Below are positions 36,301-46,558 of a stretch of 64,000 nt of DNA, in pieces. The stretch covers positions 62,001 to 126,000 of the forward strand of contig NZ_PJCA01000039.1 of the NCBI RefSeq assembly GCF_002836355.1. The letters run 5' to 3'. The translations under genes and the position numbers were made by a program. Numbering within the stretch: the stretch's first letter is position 1; every line of letters begins with the position of its first letter. This DNA comes from Moritella sp. Urea-trap-13. GTDB lineage: Bacteria > Pseudomonadota > Gammaproteobacteria > Enterobacterales > Moritellaceae. A model generated the notes under the pieces. The model saw only the letters and a program-made list of their open reading frames with translations, did no database searches and was not told the origin of the DNA.

Positions 36301-38418
36301 ATGGGTAGCACGGGTTCTCTGAATCATATATTAATTAATGCAATTCAGCATTTGCCGATTGGCATATTTTGGAAAGACATCCACGGCCAATATCTTGGCT
36401 GTAATAAACATTGTTTATCATTATTTGATTTACCATCAGAACAATTCATTATTGGTAAAACTGATATTCAACTTAAACCTGCATTAAAAGACAAGAAGCT
36501 GCCTAGTGAAGAGCTCTATCAAACCGATCAAGAAGCGCTAATCCACGGTCGCACTGTCATTGCCAAAACCATGCATATGGAAACTATTTATGGGCAAGGA
36601 CAGTTTGAAATCACCAAAATTCCACTGCACAATCATAAAGGCAGTATCATCGGTTTGCTCGGTATTGCCGTTGATGTATCCAGTAAGTTTCGCTCAGAAC
36701 AAAAATTACAAGAAAAAACCGCCTTACTTAACTCTATTTTTGATGCCCTTCCCGACTTTGTCATTTACAAAGACATGCAAGGCCGTATCGTTGAATGTAA
36801 TCGTGCCGCACTCAAGTTAGCGAGAAAGAAAAAAGCCGATGTCATCGGTAAAACAGTTGAACAACTACTGCCAGAATCGACAGCAAAAGTCAGTGTTGAC
36901 TATGATAGCCAATTAAAATCGAATAACAAAAGTGCTAATTACAAAATGGAATTTGAGTTAGCAGGCCGCCAAGTCTATGTTGATGTTCACAAACATCCTG
37001 TCATTCAAAATAACCAATTAGTCGGTACTGTCAGCATCTCTCGCGATATTAAAGAACGCCTGAATAGCTTAGAAAAAATTGCCACGTTAACCAAGCACGA
37101 TCAATTAACCCAGCAATTAAACCGCCCCACATTTCTGCAAGAACTTGAAAATATCAATCAACAACACGATTGGGGCATGATCCTCATTGATATTAAGAAG
37201 CTAGGGAAATTAAACAGCCAATACGGTACAGAAATCGGTGATAAGGTGCTGGTTTATGTAGGTGAAATGATCAAGAAAATGGTTCCTAACTCAGCTCATT
37301 TAGCGCGAATACAGGGGGATAGATTTGCCATTTTAACCGATCAAGTAAGCTCTCCAAATCAGCTAAATTATCTGTGTAATAAATTAATAGACAGACTCAA
37401 TATACAAATTGCGATCCAAGGCCACGTCATTGATCTAGCTATATGTATCGGCGCAGCTAACTATCCCGATACAGTACAGAATACCAACCAGTTACTCACC
37501 TGCAGTGAGCAGGCGCTATTACGCTCACGTAAACACAAAGAACAAAGTTACACCTTGTTTGATCCACAATTAGAAGCCAATGCCGAAGCAGAGAAACGCC
37601 TCATCGATGATTTAAAACAGGCTATCAATAACAAAGCCATCGACTTATATTACCAACCGGTCGTCGATGCTAACAGCAACGCAGTACTCGGGGTAGAAGC
37701 GCTTGCGCGTTGGCATCACCCTGAACAAGGCCTAATCATGCCAATTAAATTCATCGAACTGGCCGAAAAAAATAACTTAATAGGCCAACTCGGTGAAGTG
37801 GTATTAGAAAAAGCTTGCCAACAACTGGCGCAATGGCGAGCACTCGATATCGATATTTTCATGGCGGTAAACTTATCCCCGATCCAATTTAATGATCCAC
37901 TGCTTATCAGTAAAATAAAACATTACATTGAATACTATGATATCCCTGCACACCGACTGGAAATAGAAGTGACAGAGAGTGCATTAATGGAGTCAAACCA
38001 AACTGCAGAACATATGTTAGAGGAATTAATTGAGCTCGGTGTACGCTTGTCTATCGATGATTTTGGTACCGGTTATTGCTCATTATCTTATTTAAAAAAT
38101 ATGCCTGCGCATAAACTCAAGATTGATAAATCATTTGTCGATGAACTTGAATTAGACAAAACCACAACCGCCATAACTCGCTCGGTGATCAGCTTAGCAA
38201 GAGAATTAAATATTACCGTAACGGCAGAAGGCGTCGAGGAAGAATCACAAATGCAGTGGTTACAAGCACAGCAATGTGATCAATTTCAGGGGTATTTATT
38301 TAGCCGCCCGTTGCCGAGCGACAAATTTTATCTGTGGTATAAACAACATAACACCACACACAATAATATTACTTATCAACAACCAACAAAAACAGCGATG
38401 CCTTTACAGGTATTATGA
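36301..38418 (+). CDS. PAS-PAS-EAL phosphodiesterase with degenerate GGDEF
   Basis: A 705-residue cytoplasmic protein without transmembrane segments. Two PAS-type sensor domains (about 10-130 and 140-255; IGIFWKDIHGQYLGCNKH and FVIYKDMQGRIVECNRAAL) precede a GGDEF domain whose active-site motif is QGDRF at 338-342 instead of GGDEF, so cyclase activity is unlikely. The EAL domain is intact (E466-A-L, later DDFGTG). It probably hydrolyses cyclic-di-GMP under PAS control, with the degenerate domain perhaps binding GTP as an allosteric input. GGAG lies 10 bases before the ATG. Its last codons overlap the convergent rraB gene by 6 bases. Confidence 0.93.
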   Translation: MGSTGSLNHILINAIQHLPIGIFWKDIHGQYLGCNKHCLSLFDLPSEQFIIGKTDIQLKPALKDKKLPSEELYQTDQEALIHGRTVIAKTMHMETIYGQGQFEITKIPLHNHKGSIIGLLGIAVDVSSKFRSEQKLQEKTALLNSIFDALPDFVIYKDMQGRIVECNRAALKLARKKKADVIGKTVEQLLPESTAKVSVDYDSQLKSNNKSANYKMEFELAGRQVYVDVHKHPVIQNNQLVGTVSISRDIKERLNSLEKIATLTKHDQLTQQLNRPTFLQELENINQQHDWGMILIDIKKLGKLNSQYGTEIGDKVLVYVGEMIKKMVPNSAHLARIQGDRFAILTDQVSSPNQLNYLCNKLIDRLNIQIAIQGHVIDLAICIGAANYPDTVQNTNQLLTCSEQALLRSRKHKEQSYTLFDPQLEANAEAEKRLIDDLKQAINNKAIDLYYQPVVDANSNAVLGVEALARWHHPEQGLIMPIKFIELAEKNNLIGQLGEVVLEKACQQLAQWRALDIDIFMAVNLSPIQFNDPLLISKIKHYIEYYDIPAHRLEIEVTESALMESNQTAEHMLEELIELGVRLSIDDFGTGYCSLSYLKNMPAHKLKIDKSFVDELELDKTTTAITRSVISLARELNITVTAEGVEEESQMQWLQAQQCDQFQGYLFSRPLPSDKFYLWYKQHNTTHNNITYQQPTKTAMPLQVL

Positions 38419-38781
38419 CGCATCTTCTTCGAAGAAAGTGCCCCAACCGTCATAAGTAACATCTTGTTCGATAGACATTTTAAGTAGTTTTTCGATATCA
38501 CGGGTGATGGTATCGATATCCAGTTCCGTTTCAACAACACAGTCGAATGCGAATACAATCTCGCCGTCTTCAAGCTCAACTTCTTCTGGATCAGAGACAT
38601 CATAGCCCAGTTTAAATGCAGCGATAGCGGCTTTTTCTAACTGTGCAAAATCATCCCCAGCAAAGTGATGTTCAATAGAATATACAGCATCAGGATCACT
38701 GCCATCTTCTAATAAGTTATCAATAATCTCTTCGGCTTCAACTTTCAGCTCGGCAAATTCTTTTTCAAAATCCAAATCCAC
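38413..38781 (-). CDS. rraB: Ribonuclease E inhibitor RraB
   Basis: A 122-residue acidic protein matching RraB, which binds RNase E and alters degradosome composition and mRNA decay. Family-typical stretches are IIDNLLEDGSDPDAVYSIEHH, KAAIAAFKLGYDVSDPEEVE and DVTYDGWGTFFEED. The very acidic C-terminal tail of the E. coli protein is shorter here. It overlaps the 3' end of the convergent EAL gene by 6 bases. Confidence 0.95.
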   Translation of the reverse strand: MDLDFEKEFAELKVEAEEIIDNLLEDGSDPDAVYSIEHHFAGDDFAQLEKAAIAAFKLGYDVSDPEEVELEDGEIVFAFDCVVETELDIDTITRDIEKLLKMSIEQDVTYDGWGTFFEEDAS

Positions 38782-39052
38782 TAGGTTAATCTCTTTAGTT
38801 ATGATGTATGAAGAATACTCTGGTTTTAATATTCATGCCATTAAATTATACCTCAAACATAGGGCCAGATAACGCGATAGAATGACTTAAATGGTATTAT
38901 TATCACTCTTTCATAGCTATGACGGCACTTAACGAAAACAATTTTGTCTCATGCTAATATTGATTTTTTTTCAAATTATCCACACACTAAGGTTAATCAT
39001 TTGGTGTGTTGCATTATGTATTAGGTTAAGAACTATTTTGATAAAAACTACT

Positions 39053-40981
39053 GTGATAAAAAAACGCGTTCCAATCCAAAACCCTGAAGAAGCGTTCGCG
39101 CTTTTTTCCCGTAGGACCGCCGCGTCTGTGTTTATGATCGTACTCATGACAGGTGTTTTATTAGCAAATTTATATCATTTGCAGGTATCTGGTTATAATA
39201 AATATGTGGGCCGCGCGAATAATAATCGCATTCGAATTGTGCCAATCCCGCCGAATAGAGGACTCATTTATGATCGTAATGGCATACTATTAGCGAAAAA
39301 TGTACCTATTTATTCGCTTGAGATCATTCCTGAAAAAATAGCTGATATAGCGCTTACCTTAACTAAATTACAAAGCTTATTTGGCCTGAGTGATGACGAT
39401 ATTAGCGACTTTAAACAGTCCATGCAGCATACCAGACACTTTAAATCAGTAACGCTGGTTGACCAATTAACAGAACAACAAGTCGCTATGTTTAGCGTGC
39501 ATAAGTACCAGTTTCCAGGCGTCTTTGTGGATGCTTTTCTTGAGCGCTATTATCCGTATAGAGAAAATTTAACTCACATATTAGGCTATGTCGCAAAAAT
39601 TAATGATCGTGATATCAAACGATTAAAGCAACAACATAAATATAAACAGTATAGAGCGACGAGAACCATCGGCAAATTGGGAATTGAACGCTCTTATGAA
39701 GAGACACTGCACGGCCAAGCCGGCTTTGCGACAGTAGAAGTAAACAACCAAGGTCGAGTAATTAGGACATTGGAGACTGTCGCACCAATCCCAGGCAAAA
39801 ATCTGAAATTGAATATCGATATTAATCTGCAGGTATATGCCAACAAATTACTTACCCAGAAAAAAATTGACCCTGTAACTGGGAAATCAGTGCTTAAGCA
39901 TAAACGTGGCGCCTTAGTAGTATTAGACCCGAGAGATGATTCAATTCTAGCCATGGTATCAAGCCCAAGTTATGACCCCAATTTATTTGTTCATGGTATT
40001 TCATCTACAGAATATAAAGCGCTGTTAGCAGATCCTGACCGACCTTTATTCAACCGCGTTACCTTAGGCACTTACTCACCGGGTTCGACAGCTAAACCTA
40101 TGATTGCTGCGGCAGCATTAGCTGAAGGCGTCATCACCCCCGATACCAAAAGAAATGATTCAGGTTGGTGGCGGATCCCTAATACTAAGACCCGTAAATG
40201 GCGTGATGATGTGCGCTGGGGTTTTGGCGAAGTTGATATTTATAAAGCGATAGAAAAATCGGTGAATACCTACTTTTACCCTATCGCCTATGACATGGGC
40301 ATTGACCGATTATCAGCCTGGATGAATAAATTTGGTTATGGCCTGCCATCGGGCGTGGATATTAATGAAGATAGTCGCGCTAACATGCCAACTAGAGAGT
40401 GGAAACGGGCTCATTACAAGCAATCTTGGTATCAAGGCGATACCATCCCGATTGGCATAGGACAAGGGTATTGGACGGCAACACCACTACAAATAGCCAA
40501 AGCGACATCTGTTGTTGCCAATAAAGGCTTAGTACATAGACCGCATATCGTTAGCAGTATTATTGAAAATGATGTGAATACAGATATCGTCTTTAACGAT
40601 TTTGCTAAACTTGACAGCGTAAAGCCTGAAACATGGAATATTGTCCAGGAAGGCATGCGACGTGTACTGGTAACAGGTACTGGTCGCAAAGCGTTTAGTC
40701 ATACTGCCTATGTTGCCGCGGGAAAATCAGGCACCAGTCAGGTATTTGGTCTCGCTCATGGTGAAGATTATAATGCCGAGGAATTAACCGAGCGTTTGCG
40801 AGATCATGCTTTGTTTACTGCTTTTGCACCACTTAAGTCACCGAAAGTATTAGTGACCGCGGTACTAGAAAATGGCGGTTGGGGTAGACACGCAGCACCT
40901 ATGGTCAGAAAGATAATGGACTATGTGTTAGTGAAACCAACATTACAGCCGCAATCTACACTGGTCCATAAGGCGAGTTAA
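39053..40981 (+). CDS. Penicillin-binding protein 2-type transpeptidase
   Basis: A class B PBP, which crosslinks peptidoglycan in the elongation complex. GTG at 39053 (start VIKKRVPIQNPEEAF) gives 642 residues, near the 633 of E. coli PBP2; an ATG at 38951 would add 34 hydrophobic residues, so the start is uncertain and neither has a strong ribosome binding site. One TM segment (about 20-40) precedes a dimerisation domain (PPNRGLIYDRNG) and the transpeptidase with active-site STAK (SPGSTAKPM), SVN and KSGTS motifs. rodA, its usual neighbour, is absent here, so this may be a stand-alone paralog rather than mrdA. Confidence 0.9.
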   Translation: MIKKRVPIQNPEEAFALFSRRTAASVFMIVLMTGVLLANLYHLQVSGYNKYVGRANNNRIRIVPIPPNRGLIYDRNGILLAKNVPIYSLEIIPEKIADIALTLTKLQSLFGLSDDDISDFKQSMQHTRHFKSVTLVDQLTEQQVAMFSVHKYQFPGVFVDAFLERYYPYRENLTHILGYVAKINDRDIKRLKQQHKYKQYRATRTIGKLGIERSYEETLHGQAGFATVEVNNQGRVIRTLETVAPIPGKNLKLNIDINLQVYANKLLTQKKIDPVTGKSVLKHKRGALVVLDPRDDSILAMVSSPSYDPNLFVHGISSTEYKALLADPDRPLFNRVTLGTYSPGSTAKPMIAAAALAEGVITPDTKRNDSGWWRIPNTKTRKWRDDVRWGFGEVDIYKAIEKSVNTYFYPIAYDMGIDRLSAWMNKFGYGLPSGVDINEDSRANMPTREWKRAHYKQSWYQGDTIPIGIGQGYWTATPLQIAKATSVVANKGLVHRPHIVSSIIENDVNTDIVFNDFAKLDSVKPETWNIVQEGMRRVLVTGTGRKAFSHTAYVAAGKSGTSQVFGLAHGEDYNAEELTERLRDHALFTAFAPLKSPKVLVTAVLENGGWGRHAAPMVRKIMDYVLVKPTLQPQSTLVHKAS

Positions 40982-40983
40982 AT

Positions 40984-41014
40984 AAAAAAACCTCCGTATT
41001 GAGCGGAGGTTTTT
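40984..41014. terminator. Bidirectional terminator after the PBP2 gene
   Basis: Stem AAAACCTCCG / CGGAGGTTTT with a 7-base loop, A run before and T run after, between convergent genes. Confidence 0.92.
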
Positions 41015-41069
41015 ATAGTATAAATTGATGTAAAACCTAACACTTAGGCTTTAAACACACCTTAGAAAA

Positions 41070-41486
41070 TTAAGGCGTGAATACCACTTTTACCGAGTCA
41101 TCAACTTCTGACGAGTCAATATAAGCAATCGCGTTCGCATGTGACGCGACTTGGCTTTTAATCAGTGACGCTGAGCCAATTGTCTTTGGTGGTTTACCTT
41201 TACCGGTAAACACTAAACGTGACCAATAAGCTTGTAGCTGAGAGTCACTTTTACCTGTCACACCATCATGAAATTCACCACGGATCGCACTACCTGTCGC
41301 CTGCTCAATTACTTGGGCTTTAGCACCATTAGGTAGTTTTTTAGATTTACCTAAATATAATTTAGATACTTGTTTTTTCGATAATGCATCAGGGCCCATA
41401 GGGTTAGCAATCACGACAACACTTGCTTGTGCGACACCTGAGATTAATGCTGCTATTAAGGCAACTTTAGCTAATAGTTTCATCAA
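41070..41486 (-). CDS. Small periplasmic phosphate-binding-like (PBP-like) protein
   Basis: A 138-residue protein with a signal peptide (MMKLLAKVALIAALISGVAQA) and one lobe of a PstS-like periplasmic-binding fold: VVVIANPMGPDALSKKQVSKLYLG and a Gly-Lys-rich stretch. It is much shorter than PstS and has no ABC partner. It lies 8 bases downstream of a porin gene on the same strand, so the pair is an operon; together they may scavenge an anion such as phosphate, though this is unproven. A decayed relative of its C-terminus lies at 43.1 kb. Confidence 0.82.
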   Translation of the reverse strand: MMKLLAKVALIAALISGVAQASVVVIANPMGPDALSKKQVSKLYLGKSKKLPNGAKAQVIEQATGSAIRGEFHDGVTGKSDSQLQAYWSRLVFTGKGKPPKTIGSASLIKSQVASHANAIAYIDSSEVDDSVKVVFTP

Positions 41487-41494
41487 AGTTATCC

Positions 41495-42658
41495 TTAAAA
41501 TACTGCATCAAATGATACGGTGTAAACAATAGTGTCATCGTTCTTAGCAACAATATTTGAAGTCAGGCCACCAGAGGTATCACCAAAGTCAGTGGCGTAC
41601 GTCACATCCGCTTTTAGTGCTAAGTTTGAGCTAATATCATAACGAGTACCAACGCTGTAAGCTGTACGCTGCCAATCAAATAAAGCTTTTTGCAGGCCAT
41701 CAGCAGGGTTAACTCGCTCACTATCATCCGTTGTTTCAAGGAAAGCATAAGTCACATAGGGAGTGAAATCACTAATACGGTAACCGAGGGTAATATAACC
41801 AGATTGAGTATCTGAATACTGACCTTCAACATCAGAAACAGCAAACTCTGAGATAGCAAGTAATGAGCCATTATCATAACTCAGACCAACACCAGCAAAA
41901 TAACTTTGTTCATTGTCAAAGAATTGTCCCAGCTGGCCAGGTGTTGTTGTATTAAGTGTAGTTTGGTAATAAGTCGTGCGGAAAACCCACTCTTCATAAG
42001 AAAATGATGCTGAAGCACCGAGAATATCTTCGTAGTCCACTTCGCCAAGCGTTTCACCTGTATCACGATCAGCGTGACCATAACTTGCTTGTAGGGCTAC
42101 AGCTACCTCGCCTAACTCAAAGTCATAAATAACATCAACACCATCAAACGATGACAGTGGCACAATACTATAAAGTTCACTTGGTGGTGAAGCCCAAGGT
42201 TGTGCGTAACCCACTTCTAGATAATCTGAATACATGTACAGCGGCACACGCAAACGACCGATACGAGTAACAAAACCATTATCAAAATCATGGCTTAAGA
42301 ATGCCCATTCCATTTCGGTAGACCAATCATCACTACCACGAGCAACAAGCTGAGCAACAATTTTTGTTTGCTCTGTTAGTGCAAACGAACCTTGAATACC
42401 AAGCTTACTACCTTCAGAGAAATCAGCCTCTTTATCATATCCATTGTATCCAGCATCGTTACTAGCTACACCGACTTTACCAGTGAAGAAACCATTAATA
42501 GACATCCGATCAGACAACGAGTCATACGAGATCGCTTCTTGTAAAATTGCTAATTCTTGCTCAAGTTGAGCAAGACGCTGCGAATCAGTCGTGTCTGCCA
42601 TCACAAATTGTGATGCACAGGCAGCAGCTAACGGTAGCAATATAAACGCTTTTTTCAT
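41495..42658 (-). CDS. Outer-membrane porin with N-terminal coiled coil
   Basis: A 387-residue porin-like protein: signal peptide (cleavage near FVMA-DTT), a short N-terminal coiled coil (QRLAQLEQELAILQEAI), then many amphipathic beta strands ending in VSFDAVF. The coiled coil suggests trimer anchoring to peptidoglycan or the periplasm. Motifs such as GRLRVPLYMYSDYLEVGYAQ recall OprP-like/DcaP-like porins of marine bacteria. AAGGAGATTTTAG precedes the ATG. It is the first gene of an operon with the PBP-like protein. Confidence 0.85.
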   Translation of the reverse strand: MKKAFILLPLAAACASQFVMADTTDSQRLAQLEQELAILQEAISYDSLSDRMSINGFFTGKVGVASNDAGYNGYDKEADFSEGSKLGIQGSFALTEQTKIVAQLVARGSDDWSTEMEWAFLSHDFDNGFVTRIGRLRVPLYMYSDYLEVGYAQPWASPPSELYSIVPLSSFDGVDVIYDFELGEVAVALQASYGHADRDTGETLGEVDYEDILGASASFSYEEWVFRTTYYQTTLNTTTPGQLGQFFDNEQSYFAGVGLSYDNGSLLAISEFAVSDVEGQYSDTQSGYITLGYRISDFTPYVTYAFLETTDDSERVNPADGLQKALFDWQRTAYSVGTRYDISSNLALKADVTYATDFGDTSGGLTSNIVAKNDDTIVYTVSFDAVF

Positions 42659-43004
42659 CTAAAATCTCCTTATTTTAAAACACTTAGTCCATTTGGCGTT
42701 GATTTAGCACTGGTCATACAAGGTTTAAATTCACTTTAAAATATAACAACTTAGTATGACGATATTATTCATGCTTACGGATTTATTTTAGAGATGCAGA
42801 TCACATTACAACAACTTGTTATGAATATGTGACTGGTTAAATTGAACTTTTCACCTATGCACATATAAATTAACATGTTCGCATCATTGTAAATACCTAA
42901 AACGCTATAAACCTACTCCATTTCAATAAGGATTTATATCTTAATTTATGGTTAGAGTTATCACTCTAGTTACTCTGTTAAGTATTTATCTATAAATCGC
43001 AGTT
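42659..43004. other. AT-rich region upstream of the porin gene
   Basis: About 350 AT-rich bases hold the porin promoter; no gene is visible. They end at the terminator of the upstream chemoreceptor unit. Confidence 0.5.
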
Positions 43005-43034
43005 AAAAAAATACCGAGCCTAGTGCTCGGTATC
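43005..43034 (-). terminator. Terminator of the chemoreceptor unit
   Basis: Minus-strand hairpin ATACCGAGC ACTAG GCTCGGTAT followed by a run of T. It lies beyond the decayed binding-protein fragment, suggesting that fragment was once the last gene of the unit. Confidence 0.92.
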
Positions 43035-43060
43035 ATTCAAATCTATCATTCGCTCAGTGA

Positions 43061-43156
43061 TTAAGGCTTAAATCCCACTTTCACTGAAGCATCAAGGTCT
43101 GCTTCATAATAATTTGCTTGCTCACAAAACGTCTTCTTAGAGCTTTCATCTGGCAA
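43061..43156 (-). pseudogene. Remnant C-terminus of a PBP-like protein
   Basis: On the minus strand the frame reads ANYYEADLDASVKVGFKP and stop, matching the C-terminus of the intact PBP-like protein at 41.07 kb (AIAYIDSSEVDDSVKVVFTP and stop). Upstream of this frame an in-frame stop occurs after about 30 codons, and no start or signal peptide remains. It sits directly downstream of the chemoreceptor gene. Confidence 0.8.
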
Positions 43157-43174
43157 TCAAATTGTCGTTACTTA

Positions 43175-44794
43175 TTACACACTAAATTGATTTGTTGCTT
43201 GCCTTAATTTTTGCGTGGCAGCTTCAATTGCTTGGGTGATCTCGTCCAGCACTTCGGTATCTTGAGATACTTGCGTTGCAATCGAATGCGTTTCATCGAT
43301 ATAACCATTTATCAGTTTTGACGTTTGTGCCTGCTCTTCCGTAGCGGATGCAATTTGCTCATTAACTACGTTGATGGCCTCAACTTTAACCGAAATACTT
43401 GTCAGAGAATCGCCAGCACTAGATGACTGTTCTACGCCCATATCCGCTTTACTCATCCCACGTTGCATCGCTTCCACAGCTCCTCGTGAAGCACGTTGCA
43501 ATTCTTCCAATACTTGTTGGATTTCTTGAGTTGAGTCTTGTGTGCGAGATGCTAAAGTCCGAACTTCGTCAGCAACGACAGCAAAACCTCGTCCTTGTTC
43601 ACCCGCACGCGCCGCTTCAATAGCTGCATTTAATGCTAACAGATTGGTTTGATCGGCGATGCTGCGGATAGTGTCGAGGATCAGCCCGACATTACTAGTG
43701 TGAGAGTCTAATTCGTCGATCACTTTTGATGCAGTTTTTACTTCATCAGCCAGTTCGTGTATGGCCTCGATGGTCTTTTTCACAACCACGGTTCCAGTCT
43801 CCGCTTCGTTGTTTGCACTGCTCGCTTCTGCCGAGGCATTAGATGCATAATCAGCAATATGTCTGACAGTATCAAACATCTCATTCATCGAGCGAGATAC
43901 CTGATCAATCGACTGACTTTGCTCTTGAATTCGGGATTTAGACGTGCAACTTGATGTCGCTAATTGCGTCGATGCTTGTGATAACGAATCGATTGAATTA
44001 ATGGTTTCGCTGATGCTGCCATGCAGTTTATCCAAGAACAGATTAAACCAATGTACCAACTCACCCACTTCATCTTTATTGGCGTAATCAATACGTATTG
44101 TTAAGTCACCATCGCCTTGCGCGATCGCTTTTAAAGAATCAGATACTTTACGAATACTGCCGGTGATCGATACTGTCAGCCAATAACACACCGCCAACAC
44201 TAAAATGATCACCCCGACACCTAACATCACACCGCGATTACGACTCTCATCAGAGCTCGCTAATGAGGTTTCAATCAAGGCTGTGAAGTCAGCTTGACTG
44301 TCTTCTTTAAATTGACCAAGGTCAGTCAATAATTTTTCTAAGTTAAGGCTATTTTTTTCTGCCAGATTAGACAGGTTATCCATAGATATAGTGCCACTAA
44401 TCAATCCATTAGCTAAATATTTTGCGGAGTTATAATATTCTTTGGCTTCACTTTTAATTAACAATAGCTCGCTACGTTTATCCGGGTGAATAGAATTAAT
44501 TAAGTCTAATTGGATAATGAGGTCGGCATACACTTCATCAGCACTGAGTAGCATATCTTCATCGCCAATAGTTACTGATGTTTCAATTGCTTGGGTTATC
44601 TCGGAAATTTTACTGTTACTGATCGTGGCCGCTTCAAGTACTGGATAATAAATTGCAGACAGTTGTGATAAACGTTCTTTATTTTCTTTCACCACGAGAA
44701 TATTGGCGAACAGATAAATTAAGAAACTGACGACAACAACCGCCGAAAGAATACCGATCTTATGCTTGATTTTTAGTTGGGTGGAGAGTCCCAT
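43175..44794 (-). CDS. Methyl-accepting chemotaxis protein
   Basis: A 539-residue transmembrane chemoreceptor: TM1 about residues 13-33, a helical periplasmic ligand domain (about 35-185, four-helix-bundle type), TM2 about 188-210, HAMP about 212-262 and a full signalling domain with the conserved tip ([26 protein letters not shown]). It would signal through CheA/CheW. No C-terminal CheR-docking pentapeptide is seen (ends TNQFSV). A fragment of a PBP-like binding protein follows; such a protein may once have been its ligand presenter. Confidence 0.95.
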   Translation of the reverse strand: MGLSTQLKIKHKIGILSAVVVVSFLIYLFANILVVKENKERLSQLSAIYYPVLEAATISNSKISEITQAIETSVTIGDEDMLLSADEVYADLIIQLDLINSIHPDKRSELLLIKSEAKEYYNSAKYLANGLISGTISMDNLSNLAEKNSLNLEKLLTDLGQFKEDSQADFTALIETSLASSDESRNRGVMLGVGVIILVLAVCYWLTVSITGSIRKVSDSLKAIAQGDGDLTIRIDYANKDEVGELVHWFNLFLDKLHGSISETINSIDSLSQASTQLATSSCTSKSRIQEQSQSIDQVSRSMNEMFDTVRHIADYASNASAEASSANNEAETGTVVVKKTIEAIHELADEVKTASKVIDELDSHTSNVGLILDTIRSIADQTNLLALNAAIEAARAGEQGRGFAVVADEVRTLASRTQDSTQEIQQVLEELQRASRGAVEAMQRGMSKADMGVEQSSSAGDSLTSISVKVEAINVVNEQIASATEEQAQTSKLINGYIDETHSIATQVSQDTEVLDEITQAIEAATQKLRQATNQFSV

Positions 44795-45136
44795 TTAATA
44801 CCTCTGTAGCGTTTGTAAGTTAGTTTGATATAATGACAATACCAATTCAGTCCCTTTGATCTAACTTATAGATCGGACAATATCCTCAAAGTCTCTAATA
44901 ACTTATCGGCCTGAAAATTAAAATCATGACCGTTTTTTGTATATTAGATGTTATCTAATCGTTAATATTAGACTATTCATACTACCTGAATAAATTATCC
45001 CAAACGAGCCTCAGTAGTTAATAACTACCCAGTCCTTAAAAATCATACAAAAAAAAAGCTTATTATATAAATTATAATAAACTTCATTGTTTTTAACTGT
45101 TAAATTAATACCTTAGCATTTAGGCACTATAACTTT
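44795..45136. other. Intergenic region upstream of the chemoreceptor
   Basis: About 340 AT-rich bases between dusA's 3' end and the chemoreceptor start; presumed promoter, no further feature seen. A long A run (45047-45058) is present. Confidence 0.4.
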
Positions 45137-46129
45137 TTAGTCTTTAGGAACTAATAGCAATGCTGCTTGCACAACCTCAACACCTGCACCTTTTTTATGT
45201 CCTTGCTCACTGAGGTGACGTTTCCACGCTCTTGCGCCTGGCAAGCCAAGAAATAGGCCCAGCATATGACGATAAATATGCGTTAAGCTACCGCCATTAC
45301 GAATATGATTGTCAATATACGGCAACATTAGCTCGGCATAATCATGACGGCTTAGCGTCGATTTTTCTGCACCGTAAACTAGCTCATCAATTTGGCTCAG
45401 TAAAAAAGGGTTATGATACGCTTCGCGCCCCATCATTACACCGTCAACATGGCCTAAGTGTAATTGCGTTTCAGCTAATGTTTTAACACCACCATTAATG
45501 CCAATGAAGAGTTCAGGGAAATCCTGTTTAATATCATAAACTCGTTGATAATTAAGTTCAGGGATCTCACGGTTCTCTTTCGGGCTTAAACCACTTAACC
45601 AAGCTTTACGTGCATGTAAGGTAAAGTCATTACAACCCGTTGCAGCAACAGTCTCAATAAACGTGTGTAAAAATTCATATGAGTCTTGTTCATCAATACC
45701 AATACGGGTTTTCACTGTCACAGGAATATCAACTACGTCTTGCATGGCTTTAACACAGTCCGCCACCAGCGTTGGTTCCGCCATTAAACAAGCACCAAAC
45801 TTACCACTTTGCACCCGATCTGATGGGCAACCCACATTCAGGTTAATTTCATCATAGCCACGTTCTTGTGCTAGCTTCGCGCTTTGTGCTAAGTCCACAG
45901 GATTACTACCGCCAAGCTGTAACGACACAGGATGCTCTTCATGGTTATAAGCAAGGTAATCACCGCGCCCATGAATGATCGCTCCCGTGGTCACCATTTC
46001 GGTATACAGTAAAGTATTCTTGGTTAACAAGCGGTGGAAGTAACGGCAATGACGGTCTGTCCAATCTAACATTGGGGCAATAGAAAAACGCCCAGGGGCA
46101 TGAACACTGGTAATAACTGACTTGGTCAT
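45137..46129 (-). CDS. dusA: tRNA-dihydrouridine synthase A
   Basis: A 330-residue FMN enzyme that reduces U20/U20a in the tRNA D-loop with NADPH. Recognisable features: [16 protein letters not shown] at the N-terminus (DusA-specific), [25 protein letters not shown] with the catalytic Cys, [19 protein letters not shown], and [10 protein letters not shown] / [12 protein letters not shown] for FMN phosphate binding. Length is normal. It is divergent from zur, as often found in Vibrio relatives. Confidence 0.97.
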   Translation of the reverse strand: MTKSVITSVHAPGRFSIAPMLDWTDRHCRYFHRLLTKNTLLYTEMVTTGAIIHGRGDYLAYNHEEHPVSLQLGGSNPVDLAQSAKLAQERGYDEINLNVGCPSDRVQSGKFGACLMAEPTLVADCVKAMQDVVDIPVTVKTRIGIDEQDSYEFLHTFIETVAATGCNDFTLHARKAWLSGLSPKENREIPELNYQRVYDIKQDFPELFIGINGGVKTLAETQLHLGHVDGVMMGREAYHNPFLLSQIDELVYGAEKSTLSRHDYAELMLPYIDNHIRNGGSLTHIYRHMLGLFLGLPGARAWKRHLSEQGHKKGAGVEVVQAALLLVPKD

Positions 46130-46558
46130 TGCTTTAATATCTCTTATCTGGATGCGCAGTAGCGCTAAATTTCATTAGGTTGCTTGCCAACTGGTACTAC
46201 AGTCGGCTAAAAGCAAGGGGGCGATCATACACCCTGCGTCACATAGTTTCAAAAATAAAGATCTTGTTCAAATAAACGCTTGTCGATGACGTGCAGAAGG
46301 AGAGTGTAATGAGCGAGCCCTTTTCCAAACTCGCCTGACTAAATTGGATTTAAAAATAAAATAACCATACATTACTTATTGATATACAGCCCAAACATAA
46401 AAATACTTATAATTGATTATAACCACCAGAGATAAGCCAAGCAAATACACTAAAAACCACTATAAAAGTCAATTACGTCGCTATTTGTAGGCTATTATAA
46501 TTAGAAAAGCGCCCCTAATGTGTTAGCATTATCCTTTCGCAGCGACTTGATGAGCCCT
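46130..46558. promoter_or_regulatory. Divergent dusA-zur intergenic region
   Basis: About 430 AT-rich bases between divergent genes must contain both promoters. No clear Zur operator palindrome could be picked out by eye. Confidence 0.4.
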
